A stretch of 64,000 nt of DNA from Xiphydria camelus (Eukaryota > Arthropoda > Insecta > Hymenoptera > Xiphydriidae), in the NCBI GenBank assembly GCA_963678675.1, contig OY783192.1:30519487-30583486 (forward strand), written 5' to 3'. Shown here one piece after another: positions 54,734-63,726 of this stretch (position 1 is the stretch's first letter; each line of letters begins with the position of its first letter). A program made the translations under genes and the position numbers. The notes beneath the pieces are model-generated. The model was given only the letters and a program-made list of their open reading frames with translations. It searched no databases and was not told the DNA's origin.

Positions 54734-55756
54734 GACTAACATGATAGCAAATCTGCCCGGTCTAATAACGTTTAAAATCCACCGTCGAAGACTTGGCATC
54801 AGGGCGAAACTAAGAAAATAATCATCGATTAAACATAATCTTCGAAACTTTGCCGTCAAAGTTCCGAAGACAATTGCGTTGTTGTAAAGTTCGAGTAAAA
54901 CACAATACGCCTCTGAGAGTTCTCTGCCGTTACCACCGAGGAACCGGAAGTTCATTAGCATTAGTCACGTTCTTTGTTTTTCCCGTTCACCGCGAATTCG
55001 ACGGATACACGTAACGCAGCCCGGCTACCGGCGTTTCTACTCCGGTGCTGTGCGAACGGTCGAAAAAATTCGCAGAATTGCCATGGGACATCGCGGTGGC
55101 AAATGGAAGAGTCACCAATTAAATACGAATGACAACGGTTCCGCCAGAGCTGCGATCAGTTGCAGCATCATGATCTAATGTTCAAGAGACGTTCACAGAA
55201 ACTCGCCCTGGAAATGTATCGCAAAAGTCTCGGTGCGATGATCTACGTTCCACGAGTCGCAGCTGCGAAGTGAGCTACTTTACCAGAAACGCTAGATCCT
55301 TGGATTGAACCTGTAGAGAGTGCGATAAGGACCTCTTTAGGACCAAACGTAACCCTTTGACGCCAGTGTTGCTCCGTGCAGATCCCGAACGAGCTTCTAT
55401 AAACTGAGAGAAATAATTCGGTCTTCTCATGAAAAAATATTCATATTCTTAAATTCAATTCGTAAACTGTATGTATATTTTGTATCACACGAAAAAGAAA
55501 ATGTACGAAAAAAATAATTATTCACTGAGCTATATTATAAGTGCATTTCTCTCTACAACGTTGTAACGTCATCGAAATGTAAGAGAGACACTTATGCCAA
55601 GCAACAAGTATACGAGAGAGATAGAATTACAATACGATAACGTAGCTGCATTCTTAAATTTTGTTTTCCAGTTCAAGTAAGGCCGAAAATGAAAAAGAAA
55701 AAAATAAGGGGTTGATAATTATGTCTCAATTTTTCGAACCTGCGATTTAAAAAATG
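54734..55756. other. Intergenic stretch without a supportable gene
   Basis: This is mostly unique sequence, moderately AT-rich after 55,430. A 95-codon minus-strand frame (54,674-54,961) has no family resemblance that I recognise and overlaps the 27-bp repeat. An isolated element end, actgagagaaataattcgg, lies at 55,405 next to ata. It matches the termini of the inverted-repeat elements further right, but I could not find its partner with certainty. Nothing else is identifiable. Confidence 0.5.
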
Positions 55757-56437
55757 TATGAGAAAACCGAATTGCTAGTGCCAAAAAGATGTTATATTCA
55801 ATCAAAAAAATTATATAATTTCAGGATCAAATCATGGCTGTCTTTGTGTGAGAAAATATTTAATAGGCTTGAGTAATTGTTTTTCTTTTGCACAGAAAGA
55901 ATTTCTTGCTCCAATACTGAGAGAAAAATCTGGTTGAAAGAACCATAATTTAACCAGAAATCACGGTCAATTTTAACGCCAAACATGATTCCATAATTCT
56001 TCTAAACAGTGAAGTTCTGGTTATAGTAACAAAAGATCACGATTGCTGCAACCAGATCAACTTACAGTATAGGTAATGGATAAATATCTCCAACCCCGTT
56101 TCTTCATAGCTGACACTACCATGCAGTAACATTATCCATTTACTTTTCCGGTTAATTTACCATAGTGCATAGCTATCATAAACTACAATCTGATTGTTAC
56201 CATAACCACGGAACAAAAGTTACTTCGACTGCATTCATGGTCTGTCAAATCGTAAATATGGTACTAGCAACCAGGAAAATTTAATTTTGCGATTATGGTT
56301 GATTTTACTATCCACTTTTCTCTCAGTGCACGACAGTATTCTTGAATAAAAAATCTGTATTCTTAAAAATTTGTAAGATCATGTGGTTCTTGATTCAGGA
56401 AACATTTTTTTAACACTAGCAATTACTTCTCTCAGTG
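55757..56437. mobile_element. Inverted-repeat (MITE-like) element, copy 1, interrupted by a nested element
   Basis: The ends are inverted copies: tatgagaaaaccgaattgct then agtgccaaaaa at 55,757, and the complement of cactgagagaagtaattgct then agtgttaaaaa ending at 56,437. Removing the nested element (55,915-56,328) leaves about 267 bp. The interior matches the reverse complement of the copy at 58,884-59,332 on both sides of the insertion. On the left, tcaggatcaaatcatgg and gcacagaaagaatttcttg match. On the right, tattcttgaataaaaaatct and gtattcttaaaaatt match. There is no coding capacity, so it would be non-autonomous. The superfamily is uncertain; the right flank is TA, but a target duplication is not clear. 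Confidence 0.7.
55915..56328. mobile_element. MITE-like element nested inside the preceding one (~414 bp)
   Basis: It begins tactgagagaaaaatctgg and ends ccacttttctctcagtg, so the termini are inverted CTGAGAGAAAA motifs. The interior has several ggtta/taacc-type motifs (ggttgaaagaacc, ggttaatttacc, ggttgattttac) and no open frame of note. Its boundaries coincide with the point where the surrounding element stops and resumes its match to the copy at 58,884-59,332. This is good evidence of a real insertion. It resembles the element in intron 3 of the gene at 59,715 in end sequence, size (about 420 bp) and tggtt/aacca content. Confidence 0.72.
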
Positions 56438-58240
56438 TACTCCATGGAGAAGTGTCAGCATCCCTTTCCCGCCCGGTGCAATACCTCGGCCGATAAATAT
56501 CGCGAGAGAAAACGTGACCGCATGGCATCATTCGATCAAATCTCGCTATATACCAAGCGCTCGGATGCAATCTCGAATTTGCGGGCGATAGGCGCGTGCC
56601 ATTTCCAAGAAATTGCGTGACAATTGCAAAGAGACCCGACTCTATTTTCCTCACTACAATCCCTCGAGCCGCTCGTCGTTGCACCATCACGTAGAGCCTC
56701 TTGCGAACTCGCGCGCGCGCGCGCGCCTCGAGCGGCGTCGATCCTGTGGGCTGCTGCTGCTGCTTCTGGGGCGAGTGGGCGAGAAATTCCGAGCGAGTCT
56801 CCCGCGCCGATCTCTGCGGCGGGATTGGGACACGGCTCGGCGGGATTCCACAAATCCCAGAATCGGCGACGATTCGTTGCCGGGTGTTTTTTGCGACGGG
56901 TTCCCGATTGCGATATTGGCGCCCGTGCCGACGCCACGCGAGACCTATGCAACCGTGCGATCGTCGGCCCGGAGCGCACGTATTACCCGATAAGTCACGG
57001 AAGGCTGGATGCGACGATTCGATTTTCTTTTTGCCCCTTCCTCCCGCGCGGCAGCGGCGTCGCCGCCGATCCGGGCACCCGGTATAATTATGTATCGTAA
57101 CGATTCGACGCTTACACGTCGACGGAGCGTGGCGTCACGGTGTTCGCCGCGCCGCGGAGGAAATGGAACGCGGGGAATCGTTTTGTTGGTGCTCGGGCGG
57201 GTGGAACACCCGGTGGGCTGCTGGCGTTGCATGTTGATCGCGATTATCTGGTTATCTGTGGGGTTCTTGTCGACGTTGGTAAATACAATGCTTTTTTGAA
57301 GATTGCACTCCGGGCCACGAAAAAGGTCCGAACGAATGTCGGGCAAAAGTTCACGGGTGGGGAGATAATCACGGTTGAAGTGGACGTCGCACGGTTACGG
57401 GGCATTGGAGCGGATCTATCCTAGATAAACATTGAGCTCCGCAAGAAGCAACGATTTCTTGGACGGATTGATCTGCTGGACATTTTATTCGCGATGGACG
57501 GGAGATTATCTGCACGTCGAACGAGAGATTAATTTGGAGGAAGCAAGCTTCCCACTCGGTTCGCGTATTACTATTTAGATTGATAAATTTAGAAAGTTCG
57601 CTCGCTCTGAATTAATTTCCGCTCGACGTGGGTAAGACTCCGTCTTGTCGCCAATGACTTGAGGCGCCTCCCAGCCTTGCAAAAAGAGAAGGGGACTCTC
57701 TTTCGAGTCCGTCCGATTTGCGTGTCTTTTCCCTGGCGGTGTAAAAAATGCGAGTTTTTATTGGCCCGTAAAACCGCTCGGCCAGTGGGAACTTATGGTT
57801 TTTACGCGGAAACCGAAAGTGCACGCGAAGCTGGAGGATCTATTGTTTCGTCGGGGCAATGATCGAATCCTACATGCTTTTAAATTAGCAGATACTGTAT
57901 CGCGTGGAAAGGTACGTGTGGTGTGATATACAATAGTTAGCTACAAAAGAAACCGTATTATTCGAGTTGAAAAGAAAAGGGGGTTTAAGGTGGAAGGATG
58001 AATTGCACTTTCGAAATTTCTCTCGAGAGATTTTCTATGAAATATTTCGAATGATGTGAAATCATGCGACGTCATCGATATAAAAATGTCATCATACTGC
58101 TGATGAAATTATACCGATGCTCGGGGAGGGAGAAATTTGAATCTCGTTTAAGCTTCCAGCTCGGGGTCTTTACACGTAAGCTCACCATAAATCTCTGCGC
58201 ATCTTTGAATCCTCCTTTCCCGAATCTCCCTCATTCAGAG
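56438..58240. other. GC/CpG-rich then ordinary intergenic DNA; no supportable gene
   Basis: From about 56,640 to 57,430 the sequence is strongly GC- and CpG-rich, with a CG-alternating run at 56,711-56,724 and a ctg run near 56,752. Open frames overlap on both strands here (for example 56,624-57,100 plus and 56,536-56,979 minus). That is the expected result of few stop codons in GC-rich DNA, and none has a recognisable domain, signal or repeat. It could be a promoter or first-exon region of a gene I cannot resolve. Sequence from 57,430 to 58,240 is mixed in composition and featureless to me. Confidence 0.4.
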
Positions 58241-58244
58241 TAAA

Positions 58245-58760
58245 AAGCCACACACGCGGGCGTCTTCCTCATTCTCGAGCCCAGTACTCGATCGCTAGAT
58301 TATGCGAAGGGACGACAAAGAGATCCCTTCCGGCTTCCGTCCCACTTTTCATCTTCAACCCTCCGCGATCTCTATCTCGAGACCCGATTAACACTCGCAA
58401 TCCCGATAACTGCCCGTAATAACGGGTGATTTCGAGGTCCTCCACTCGAAACTCCTTTTGGATTCTGTCGGCACCCTTTTCCCTTCCGACCCCTCTTGCA
58501 TCCCCGCCGCATCAAGGACACATTTCTCATCATCGGGCCAGAATTTAATTGACGGATCATGCGAAGAGACGATATAGAAATCACCGCGTCGCTCTCACAG
58601 CCCCCAATTTTCCTCTCCGCCCTCCGCGACGCTCTGTCCCAAGACCCCCGTGATCAACGCTTCCAAACCGATAATTACCCGCAAGAATGCGCGACGGCAG
58701 GACCCGCGCGAGCGCTGAGATGGAACAGACGTAGGTAAACAAACTGGCGAAGATTGTCGA
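58245..58760. repeat. Diverged tandem duplication, ~257-bp period
   Basis: gattatgcgaagggacgac at 58,298 and gatcatgcgaagagacgat at 58,555 are 257 bp apart. Similarity continues to the right: ccctccgcgatctctatctc with ccctccgcgacgctctgtcc, cccgataactgcccg with accgataattacccg. It also continues to the left: cattctcgagcccag with catcatcgggccag. The two copies are head-to-tail and clearly diverged. I see no gene in either. The exact outer limits are approximate. Confidence 0.65.
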
Positions 58761-58883
58761 AACCGTGATCGCGCGAGACGACGCTTTCGAGGCGGTGCGA
58801 GATTTCAGAAGCGCGCGCAACGCGCCTCTTGGCTAACGCTCCCTCTCCCCGAGAAGACGCCGCGACGTCGAGGGAGCGCCTCG

Positions 58884-59332
58884 CACTGAGAGAAATAACT
58901 GCTGCGCAGTAAAAAAGTAGCGTAAATTGTTAACACCATTTTGTCAGTGTGGAGCTACGTGTACCACATCTGGTGTCATTCAGTCTTATGCCATTGTTAT
59001 CCAACACCGAAAGTGATCTATGTAGGTGATCCACACCGCAGAATTGTTTACAGTGTAGTGTCCAAAAAAAAGTATGTCTTAGATCGAGAAGATATGATTT
59101 AAAAAATATTTAAGAATGCAGATTCTTCGTCGAAGAATACATACTCTTGATACAAATAGTACCTTCGTCGGAACAAGAAATTCTTTCTGCGCGAAAAAAA
59201 AATACAATTACTCGAGCCTATCAAACGTTTTCTTGAACGAAGAAAACCATGACTCGATCCTGGAATTACATCACGTTCTTGATCAAAGAAAACGTTTTTT
59301 TTTTTTGGTACCAGCAATCGTTCCTCTCACTG
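58884..59332. mobile_element. Inverted-repeat (MITE-like) element, copy 2, opposite orientation, with internal insertion
   Basis: The left end cactgagagaaataactgct (58,884) and the right end ccagcaatcgttcctctcac plus tg (to 59,332) are inverted. The body is the reverse complement of the element at 55,757-56,437: ccatgactcgatcctgga (59,248-59,265) and caagaaattctttctgcgc (59,174-59,192) match its interior. About 150 bp (roughly 58,904-59,056) has no counterpart in the other copy. It shows its own weak dyad (gtgtggagctac with gtaggtgatccacac), so it looks like a second, different insertion. The element ends about 360 bp upstream of the predicted transcription start of the following gene. Confidence 0.68.
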
Positions 59333-59529
59333 TACCCCCGGACGACCGCAACGAGAGTGCGTACCCCGAGCGACGTGTCCCCTCCCCTGGAAGTCGCAGG
59401 GGTTCCCGCGACGTCATCAAAGGGCGTCTCCCGGACGGTCGCAACGGGAACGCGCCATCCGCGCTCGCTGGCGCGCTCTTGTGCAACCGGGAGAGAAAGG
59501 AGGAAGCCGATCGGCGCGAGACCACTCGA

Positions 59530-59575
59530 ATCGATCGATCGATCGATCGTCGGATAGATCGGGGGGGGGGGGGGG
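59530..59575. repeat. (GATC)n microsatellite and 15-base G run
   Basis: tcgatcgatcgatcgatcg (about 59,530-59,549) is followed, after a short spacer, by fifteen consecutive G at 59,561-59,575. The pair lies about 120-165 bp upstream of the predicted transcription start. The G run could form quadruplex structures and is also an error-prone sequencing context, so its exact length should be treated with care. Confidence 0.85.
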
Positions 59576-59660
59576 TCGGCGAGGCGGCGCACTGCCCGAC
59601 GGATAATCGGTGTGAAATCGTAATATCATTCGCGGATGGTTTCTAATTCATGGCGGTTGG

Positions 59661-59697
59661 TATAATTGGCTGCGCGCCCGCTGCTCCCGGGTCAGTC
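59661..59697 (+). promoter_or_regulatory. Predicted core promoter: TATA box and TCAGTC initiator
   Basis: tataattg at 59,661 lies 33 bp upstream of the A of tcagtc (59,692-59,697). This is the spacing expected between a TATA box and an arthropod-type initiator (TCAGT). A start at about 59,694 would give a 21-nt 5' leader before the ATG at 59,715. A TATA/Inr promoter with a very short leader is common in insect cuticle and other stage-specific secreted-protein genes. Motif and spacing are seen; promoter activity is inferred. Confidence 0.6.
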
Positions 59698-59714
59698 TTC
59701 TATCGGCGTGGATC

Positions 59715-62700
59715 ATGAGAACGAGGCGCACACCTTGCGCGCGGTTGGCAGCCGTGGTGCTGCTGGCCTGTCTGGTAATTAGCCTGCGAGGAATTTTGAC
59801 GATTTTTACGCGCTACGGCCGCGACGGTGGTGGCGATTGTGACGGGATTTCAAGTGCAACGCGCGAGGTGCTTCCGGTGCGACGGACGAGCTTACCCCGG
59901 CGTTACGCGCGGAACAGTGACGCGGGTAGTGGTGCTTTCGCAGGGTGCGACGCGATTATTGTGCGAGGGACGTGTACGCCGACGCAAGCGCGTACGCCTG
60001 CGCGTAAAGCAGGTGTGAAGCCGAGGTGTTCCTTCGAGAAATTTGGATCGATCTTTCTAGACGCCGCGTTACGAAATAGACGCGCTTCTTTACGGGCCAA
60101 TCTATGCCGGCGGAGTTTGATAGTGAAAGTTGGTTCGCCCATAAAAACAACGGCTAATGACACTGTGAATATTACCCGAAGTCACTTCGCGTTGCTTCCA
60201 TCCCCCTCCTCGAGCTGACTTGCTTAACGTATCAGACTGTGCAGGACTCTGAGTGTCTTTTCACTCAGACAAGAAACGCCTGATTCGAAGACTCCGCAAT
60301 TTCTTTCGAGAACCGGGGAGAGCATCGTCGATTTTTTCCCCCCTTTCTCCCCAATTATCGCATCTCTCCGATTCCGCGAGACCGTGGCAAACCCCGCGCG
60401 TCGATCTCCTCGAAGGAACGCCTCCGATTCAAAACGCGATCCTTTTCCAGGCGACGCGACTCGGCGTTCACGCAACGGCGCAATCGGCGACGCTGATCTT
60501 GCTGCAAGATCAAGACAAGATACCCCTATCTGAGATACGCGACAAGCTCGTACACCTCAGCGAGGGGGATGCCCTTCAAGTAGCCGCGTCATCGGGGACG
60601 CTGCTGGTGGTCTCCAATCCGAATAATGCGGACAACGCCTCGACTCCGGCGGTGGCGGCGACGACGACGGCGACGAACGCCTCTGAATCGGAAGCCGCCT
60701 TCGATCTTGAGCCCGCTCAGTCTCGGGTCAGCGTGACCTTTCAGAGCACGAACGACGCGACCGTCGCAGAGACGGCCGGTGCTCTGGCGGTGGCCAGCTA
60801 CGAGCCGCAGAAGTTCGAGTCGAAGAAGATCAAGAGGAAGGTACACCACGCGACGGCTGCCAACGTCCAGGGCCACGCCGCGGGGAAGTCCTACACTCCC
60901 AAGGCGACCGGGACGCTTCCGCAGCAAAGTCTTCGTGGTAAGGAGCCGTGGTGCGAGTCGCTTTTCCCCCTTGCGTATAAAAACTCTTAGACTCCTCTGA
61001 TTTCAGGCGCGGTGGTGGGACAGACAAGCATCGCGCCCACCGCGACGATAACGGACGGTAGGTACCACGAGGTGCCGCGTAAGGTCCGCAGGCCGAAGGT
61101 CCCCAGGTACCTGAGGAATCCGCCGAAATTGGCCAACGTGAACGTGGGCGCGTACCCCGTGGCAGCCACTACGCCTGCCAACGCGAGACGACAAACTTAC
61201 GCGGCGGCGTCCACGGTGGCGGTACCGGTGGCCTATCCCTCGCAGTTGAATTATCACAAGGTGCTGCCGGTGGAACCGAGGCCCTTCGCGGTGGCTCAGC
61301 CCGGAGACATCGTCTCCATCTCCGACCACCAGAGATTCACGGGGCCGGTGGCACACGCCTCCGTCGCGGCTGCGGCTAACAATAACAACAAGTTTGGTCA
61401 GATTTTGGCGCAGTACGCGGCGGTCGCCGATCCGCGACCGTTCGCTTCGCTGAAGCCGAGGTACCAGGATTTCGGTGGACTGGGCAGTCCTTCGGAGGCG
61501 CTGAAGAGGAAGACCGTCCCGGTGACCGCTGGTACCACCGCTAACGCTGCTGCACCGGCAGCCGGCGTCGTCACTGCCGCTCTCGCCCCGTACGCCAATC
61601 TCGCGCCCACCGTACCTCTGGTCATTCCGGACGTCAGCGTGGCTCCGGTCGAGGCGCGACCCTACAAGGCTAGGCCGTCGGCTGCTGATCCGCTGAAGAG
61701 TCACTCGCTGCTGACCGAGCCGCTGCAGAGTCAGCAACCCCCGTTGAGTCAGTACACATTGGGTCAGCAACTGCAGAATCAGTACTCGCAGATTCAACCC
61801 CTTCAGAGCCAGTACTCGCAGATCCAACCCCTTCAGAGCCAGTACTCGCAGATTCCATCTCTGCAGACTCAATACTCGCAGAGTCAGCCTCTGCAGGTTC
61901 AGCCGAAACTCGCGGAGCCCGAGACCTACACGACCGCAGAGTTACACGTTCCACCTGTGAAGACGGAGTCGTTGCACGCGCCGTCCTCGGAGACGGAGCC
62001 GTTGAGCGTTCCGCCTCTGGAGACGGAAGCGGTGCGCAGTCAGTCCCTGCAGGCCGAGTCGTCTCTCTCGTCGAGACTAGAGACGCCCAGAGAGCCGAAA
62101 AAAGAGCTGCCGAGACCAAAGGAGCGCAAGAACCGCAAAGAGGAGCACGTGGCTCACGAAGAAGCGTGGAGACCGCTGGAGCGGGAAGAGAAGAGGACTC
62201 GACCCATCGAAGATGAGAGATTGGAGGAGGGAGAGGAGGCGGTGGAATCCGCTGAATACGCCAAGATCGAGCATCCACCTATTCGGGTTTATAAGGAAGA
62301 AGCCGAGCCGGCGGCAGCTGAGCACGTCGATCAGACGCACGAGGAGTCGCACGAAACGAAGAAGGACGGTCACGACAAGGACGAGGGTGACCATCACTTC
62401 GAGAAGGGCGGCGGTGCGGAACACCATGCCGAGCATCACGGTCATCACGAAGAGGAGGGCGAAGAGGTGAGATACCCTGAACTTTTCCTGCACTGAGAAA
62501 CAAAATTTGGTCAATCTAACCAGAATCCTGGAGACGATGACCTAACTGTTTAGTGTAATATGGATCCTCCATATAGCTGTTTGGTTAAATTGACCACTTT
62601 TTGGTTAGAATAACTAACCATTTGGTTAGAATAACTAACCATTTGGTTAGAATAACTAACCATTTGGTTAGAATAACTAGATATTTGGTTCATCTGACCA

Positions 62701-63726
62701 CTAATTTTCATTAAATGATTAATTAAAATTTATGTAAAAATTTTTCTAATCACTATTCTCATTAAATGATTAATTATTAAAATTTATGTAAAAATTTTCA
62801 TAATCACTATTCTCATTAAATGATTAATTAAAATTACCAGTATTTTGATTAGCATAACTAAACACATCTAACTAGATGCGTTTCATCATTTCAACCAAAT
62901 TATTTTTCTCAGTGTACCGTCTATCCCAATTTCCGTGTTAGGAGGCAAGGTGCATTTTACATCCTGCGAATAACGTTCCTCTCGTCATATCTACACAAAG
63001 CTGTACTATGAATACGCATTCTGACGCGATCGACTTTCTCGTCGCAGGGCTACAAGAGCTTCCATGAGCACGACGAAAGCGAGAAGGGCCACCACGACAA
63101 GGAGAATCACGCTCACCATTACGACGAGAAGGACGGCAAGGAGAAGAAGCATCACGAAGAGGGTGGCTACCACGGCGAGCACCACGAGGGCGAGAAGGGC
63201 CACAAGGACGCCGAGTTCGCCGAGAAAGGTGAACATCAGAAGGGCCACAGCACCAAGGGACAGCACTTTGTCCACAAGAAGGTAATCCTTGCGCATATCG
63301 CTTTCCCTCCGTAATTTCTCTTCCGCAATATCATTCCTAAAATGATACGACTCCATAATTCGCTACCTCTCGCTTCAGGACGAGTACGAGAAGAAGACCG
63401 AATTCTTCGATGAGTTCGATGAAGACGGCGGTTCGGAGAAGGAGGGTGAATTCCACCACGAGCACGAGCACAAGGAGGGCGGACACGAGAAGAAGGGTCA
63501 TCACGACGGCGCGCATCACTTGGAAAAATTCGGCAAGGATGCGAAGCACGCCGAGGGTCACCACTACCACGAGCATAAGGGCCACAAGGCGGACGAGGGT
63601 CACGGGGTTCATCACGACCACGAAGAGAAGCACGGCAAAAAGGACGGCCACGAGGAGGGCCACAAGTACCACTACAAGAAGGGCGATGACGGCAAGCACA
63701 AGGACAAAGGTCACAAAGGTCACTGA
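59715..63726 (+). CDS. Secreted His/Lys/Glu-rich protein, DUF4779-like C-terminus (five exons)
   Basis: Predicted join: 59715-59774, 60451-60937, 61007-62466, 63048-63281, 63379-63726. It gives 862 residues and a TGA at 63,724. Every intron has GT..AG ends (gtaatt/ttccag, gtaagg/tttcag, gtgaga/tcgcag, gtaatc/ttcag), and the frame is kept (phases 0, 1, 0, 0). Residues 1-28 form a signal peptide: basic MRTRR, core LAAVVLLACLA, possible cleavage after VHA. Then come a region with LHLSEGD-like sequence and Ala/Thr-rich stretches, a basic PRKVRRPKVPRYLRNPP segment near 200, a Pro/Ala-rich part, and four 10-residue repeats (LQSQYSQIQP type, about 438-477). A highly charged Glu/Lys/Arg stretch follows (about 550-650). 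From about 650 to the end it is rich in His, Lys, Glu, Gly (GYKSFHEHDESEKGHH, EKGHKDAEFAEKGEHQKGHS). This tail resembles insect DUF4779 proteins, of unknown function, often extracellular. A cuticle or matrix role, possibly metal binding, is inference. Automatic pipelines may misname it histidine-rich glycoprotein. The first intron in the signal peptide is typical of cuticle-protein genes. Confidence 0.8.
59775..60450 (+). other. Intron 1, splitting the signal peptide
   Basis: The donor is ctg|gtaatt at 59,774/59,775 and the acceptor is ccttttccag|gcg at 60,450/60,451, both phase 0. Joining them restores a continuous hydrophobic core (VVLLACL-ATRLGVHA). The downstream frame is open upstream to 60,253, but that part lacks an ATG and a signal peptide, so I place the exon start at 60,451. 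Another acceptor-like site, cttttcactcag at 60,268, needs phase 1 and would break the frame from exon 1. No other feature is seen in the intron. Confidence 0.72.
61711..61890 (+). repeat. In-frame 30-bp coding repeat (Gln/Ser/Tyr-rich decapeptide)
   Basis: Exact 30-bp units start at 61,771, 61,801, 61,831 and 61,861, encoding variants of LQSQYSQIQP. Two decayed units precede them (61,711 and 61,741). Within the unit agtactcgcagat is nearly invariant and most differences are single bases. The repeat is a multiple of three, so copy-number change would lengthen or shorten the protein without frameshift. Confidence 0.93.
62601..62690. repeat. 21-bp tandem repeat inside the intronic element, each unit a hairpin
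   Basis: ttggttagaataactaacca recurs at 62,601, 62,622, 62,643 and 62,664, with a partial unit at 62,685, period 21 bp. Each unit contains ggttag and ctaacc around aataa, a perfect short dyad, so the run is a string of small potential hairpins. Confidence 0.9.
62709..62850. repeat. 51/54-bp AT-rich tandem repeat inside the intronic element
   Basis: cattaaatgattaatt starts at 62,709, 62,760 and 62,814 (periods 51 and 54 bp). Each is followed by aaaatttatgtaaaaattt in the first two units and by aaaattaccag in the last, truncated unit. It looks like internal expansion of the element. Confidence 0.85.

Larger units (their letters stand above)
62491..62914. mobile_element. MITE-like element in intron 3 (424 bp)
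   Basis: Termini are inverted: cactgagaaacaaaatttgg at the start and the complement of cactgagaaaaataatttgg at the end. It begins 25 bp after the splice donor (62,467), inside the 581-bp intron 3, and occupies most of it. Its interior has two tandem repeats. There is no open frame of note, so it would be non-autonomous. Flanks are tg on the left and ta on the right; a target duplication is not clear. The ends match the nested element at 55,915-56,328. Confidence 0.8.

Noticed and set aside
54674..54961. Minus-strand 95-codon frame
   Set aside because: It is partly encoded by the 27-bp tandem repeat and has no recognisable family, so it is probably chance.
56536..57424. Overlapping open frames on both strands in the GC-rich block
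   Set aside because: GC-rich DNA has few stops. The frames overlap each other on both strands and none shows a domain, signal peptide or splice structure I can defend.
59775..60218. Continuation of the exon 1 frame to 60,218 as a single-exon protein
   Set aside because: The sequence after the hydrophobic core is Arg/Thr-rich and without pattern. Splicing at 59,774 to 60,451 gives a complete signal peptide and joins the long downstream frame in phase.
60253..60450. Upstream extension of exon 2 from a GTG at 60,253
   Set aside because: There is no ATG or signal peptide, and the strong acceptor ccttttccag at 60,450 keeps frame with exon 1.
62601..62690. Telomere-like repeats (ggttag) in intron 3
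   Set aside because: The 21-bp unit contains ggttag only once per unit, paired with ctaacc. It is a hairpin minisatellite of the MITE-like element, not TTAGG telomeric repeats.
61003..63723. Minus-strand open frames opposite exons 3 to 5 (for example 61,003-61,872 and 63,337-63,723)
   Set aside because: They are antisense shadows of repetitive, biased coding sequence. Their Leu/Val-rich products mirror the Gln/Glu/His codons of the sense strand.
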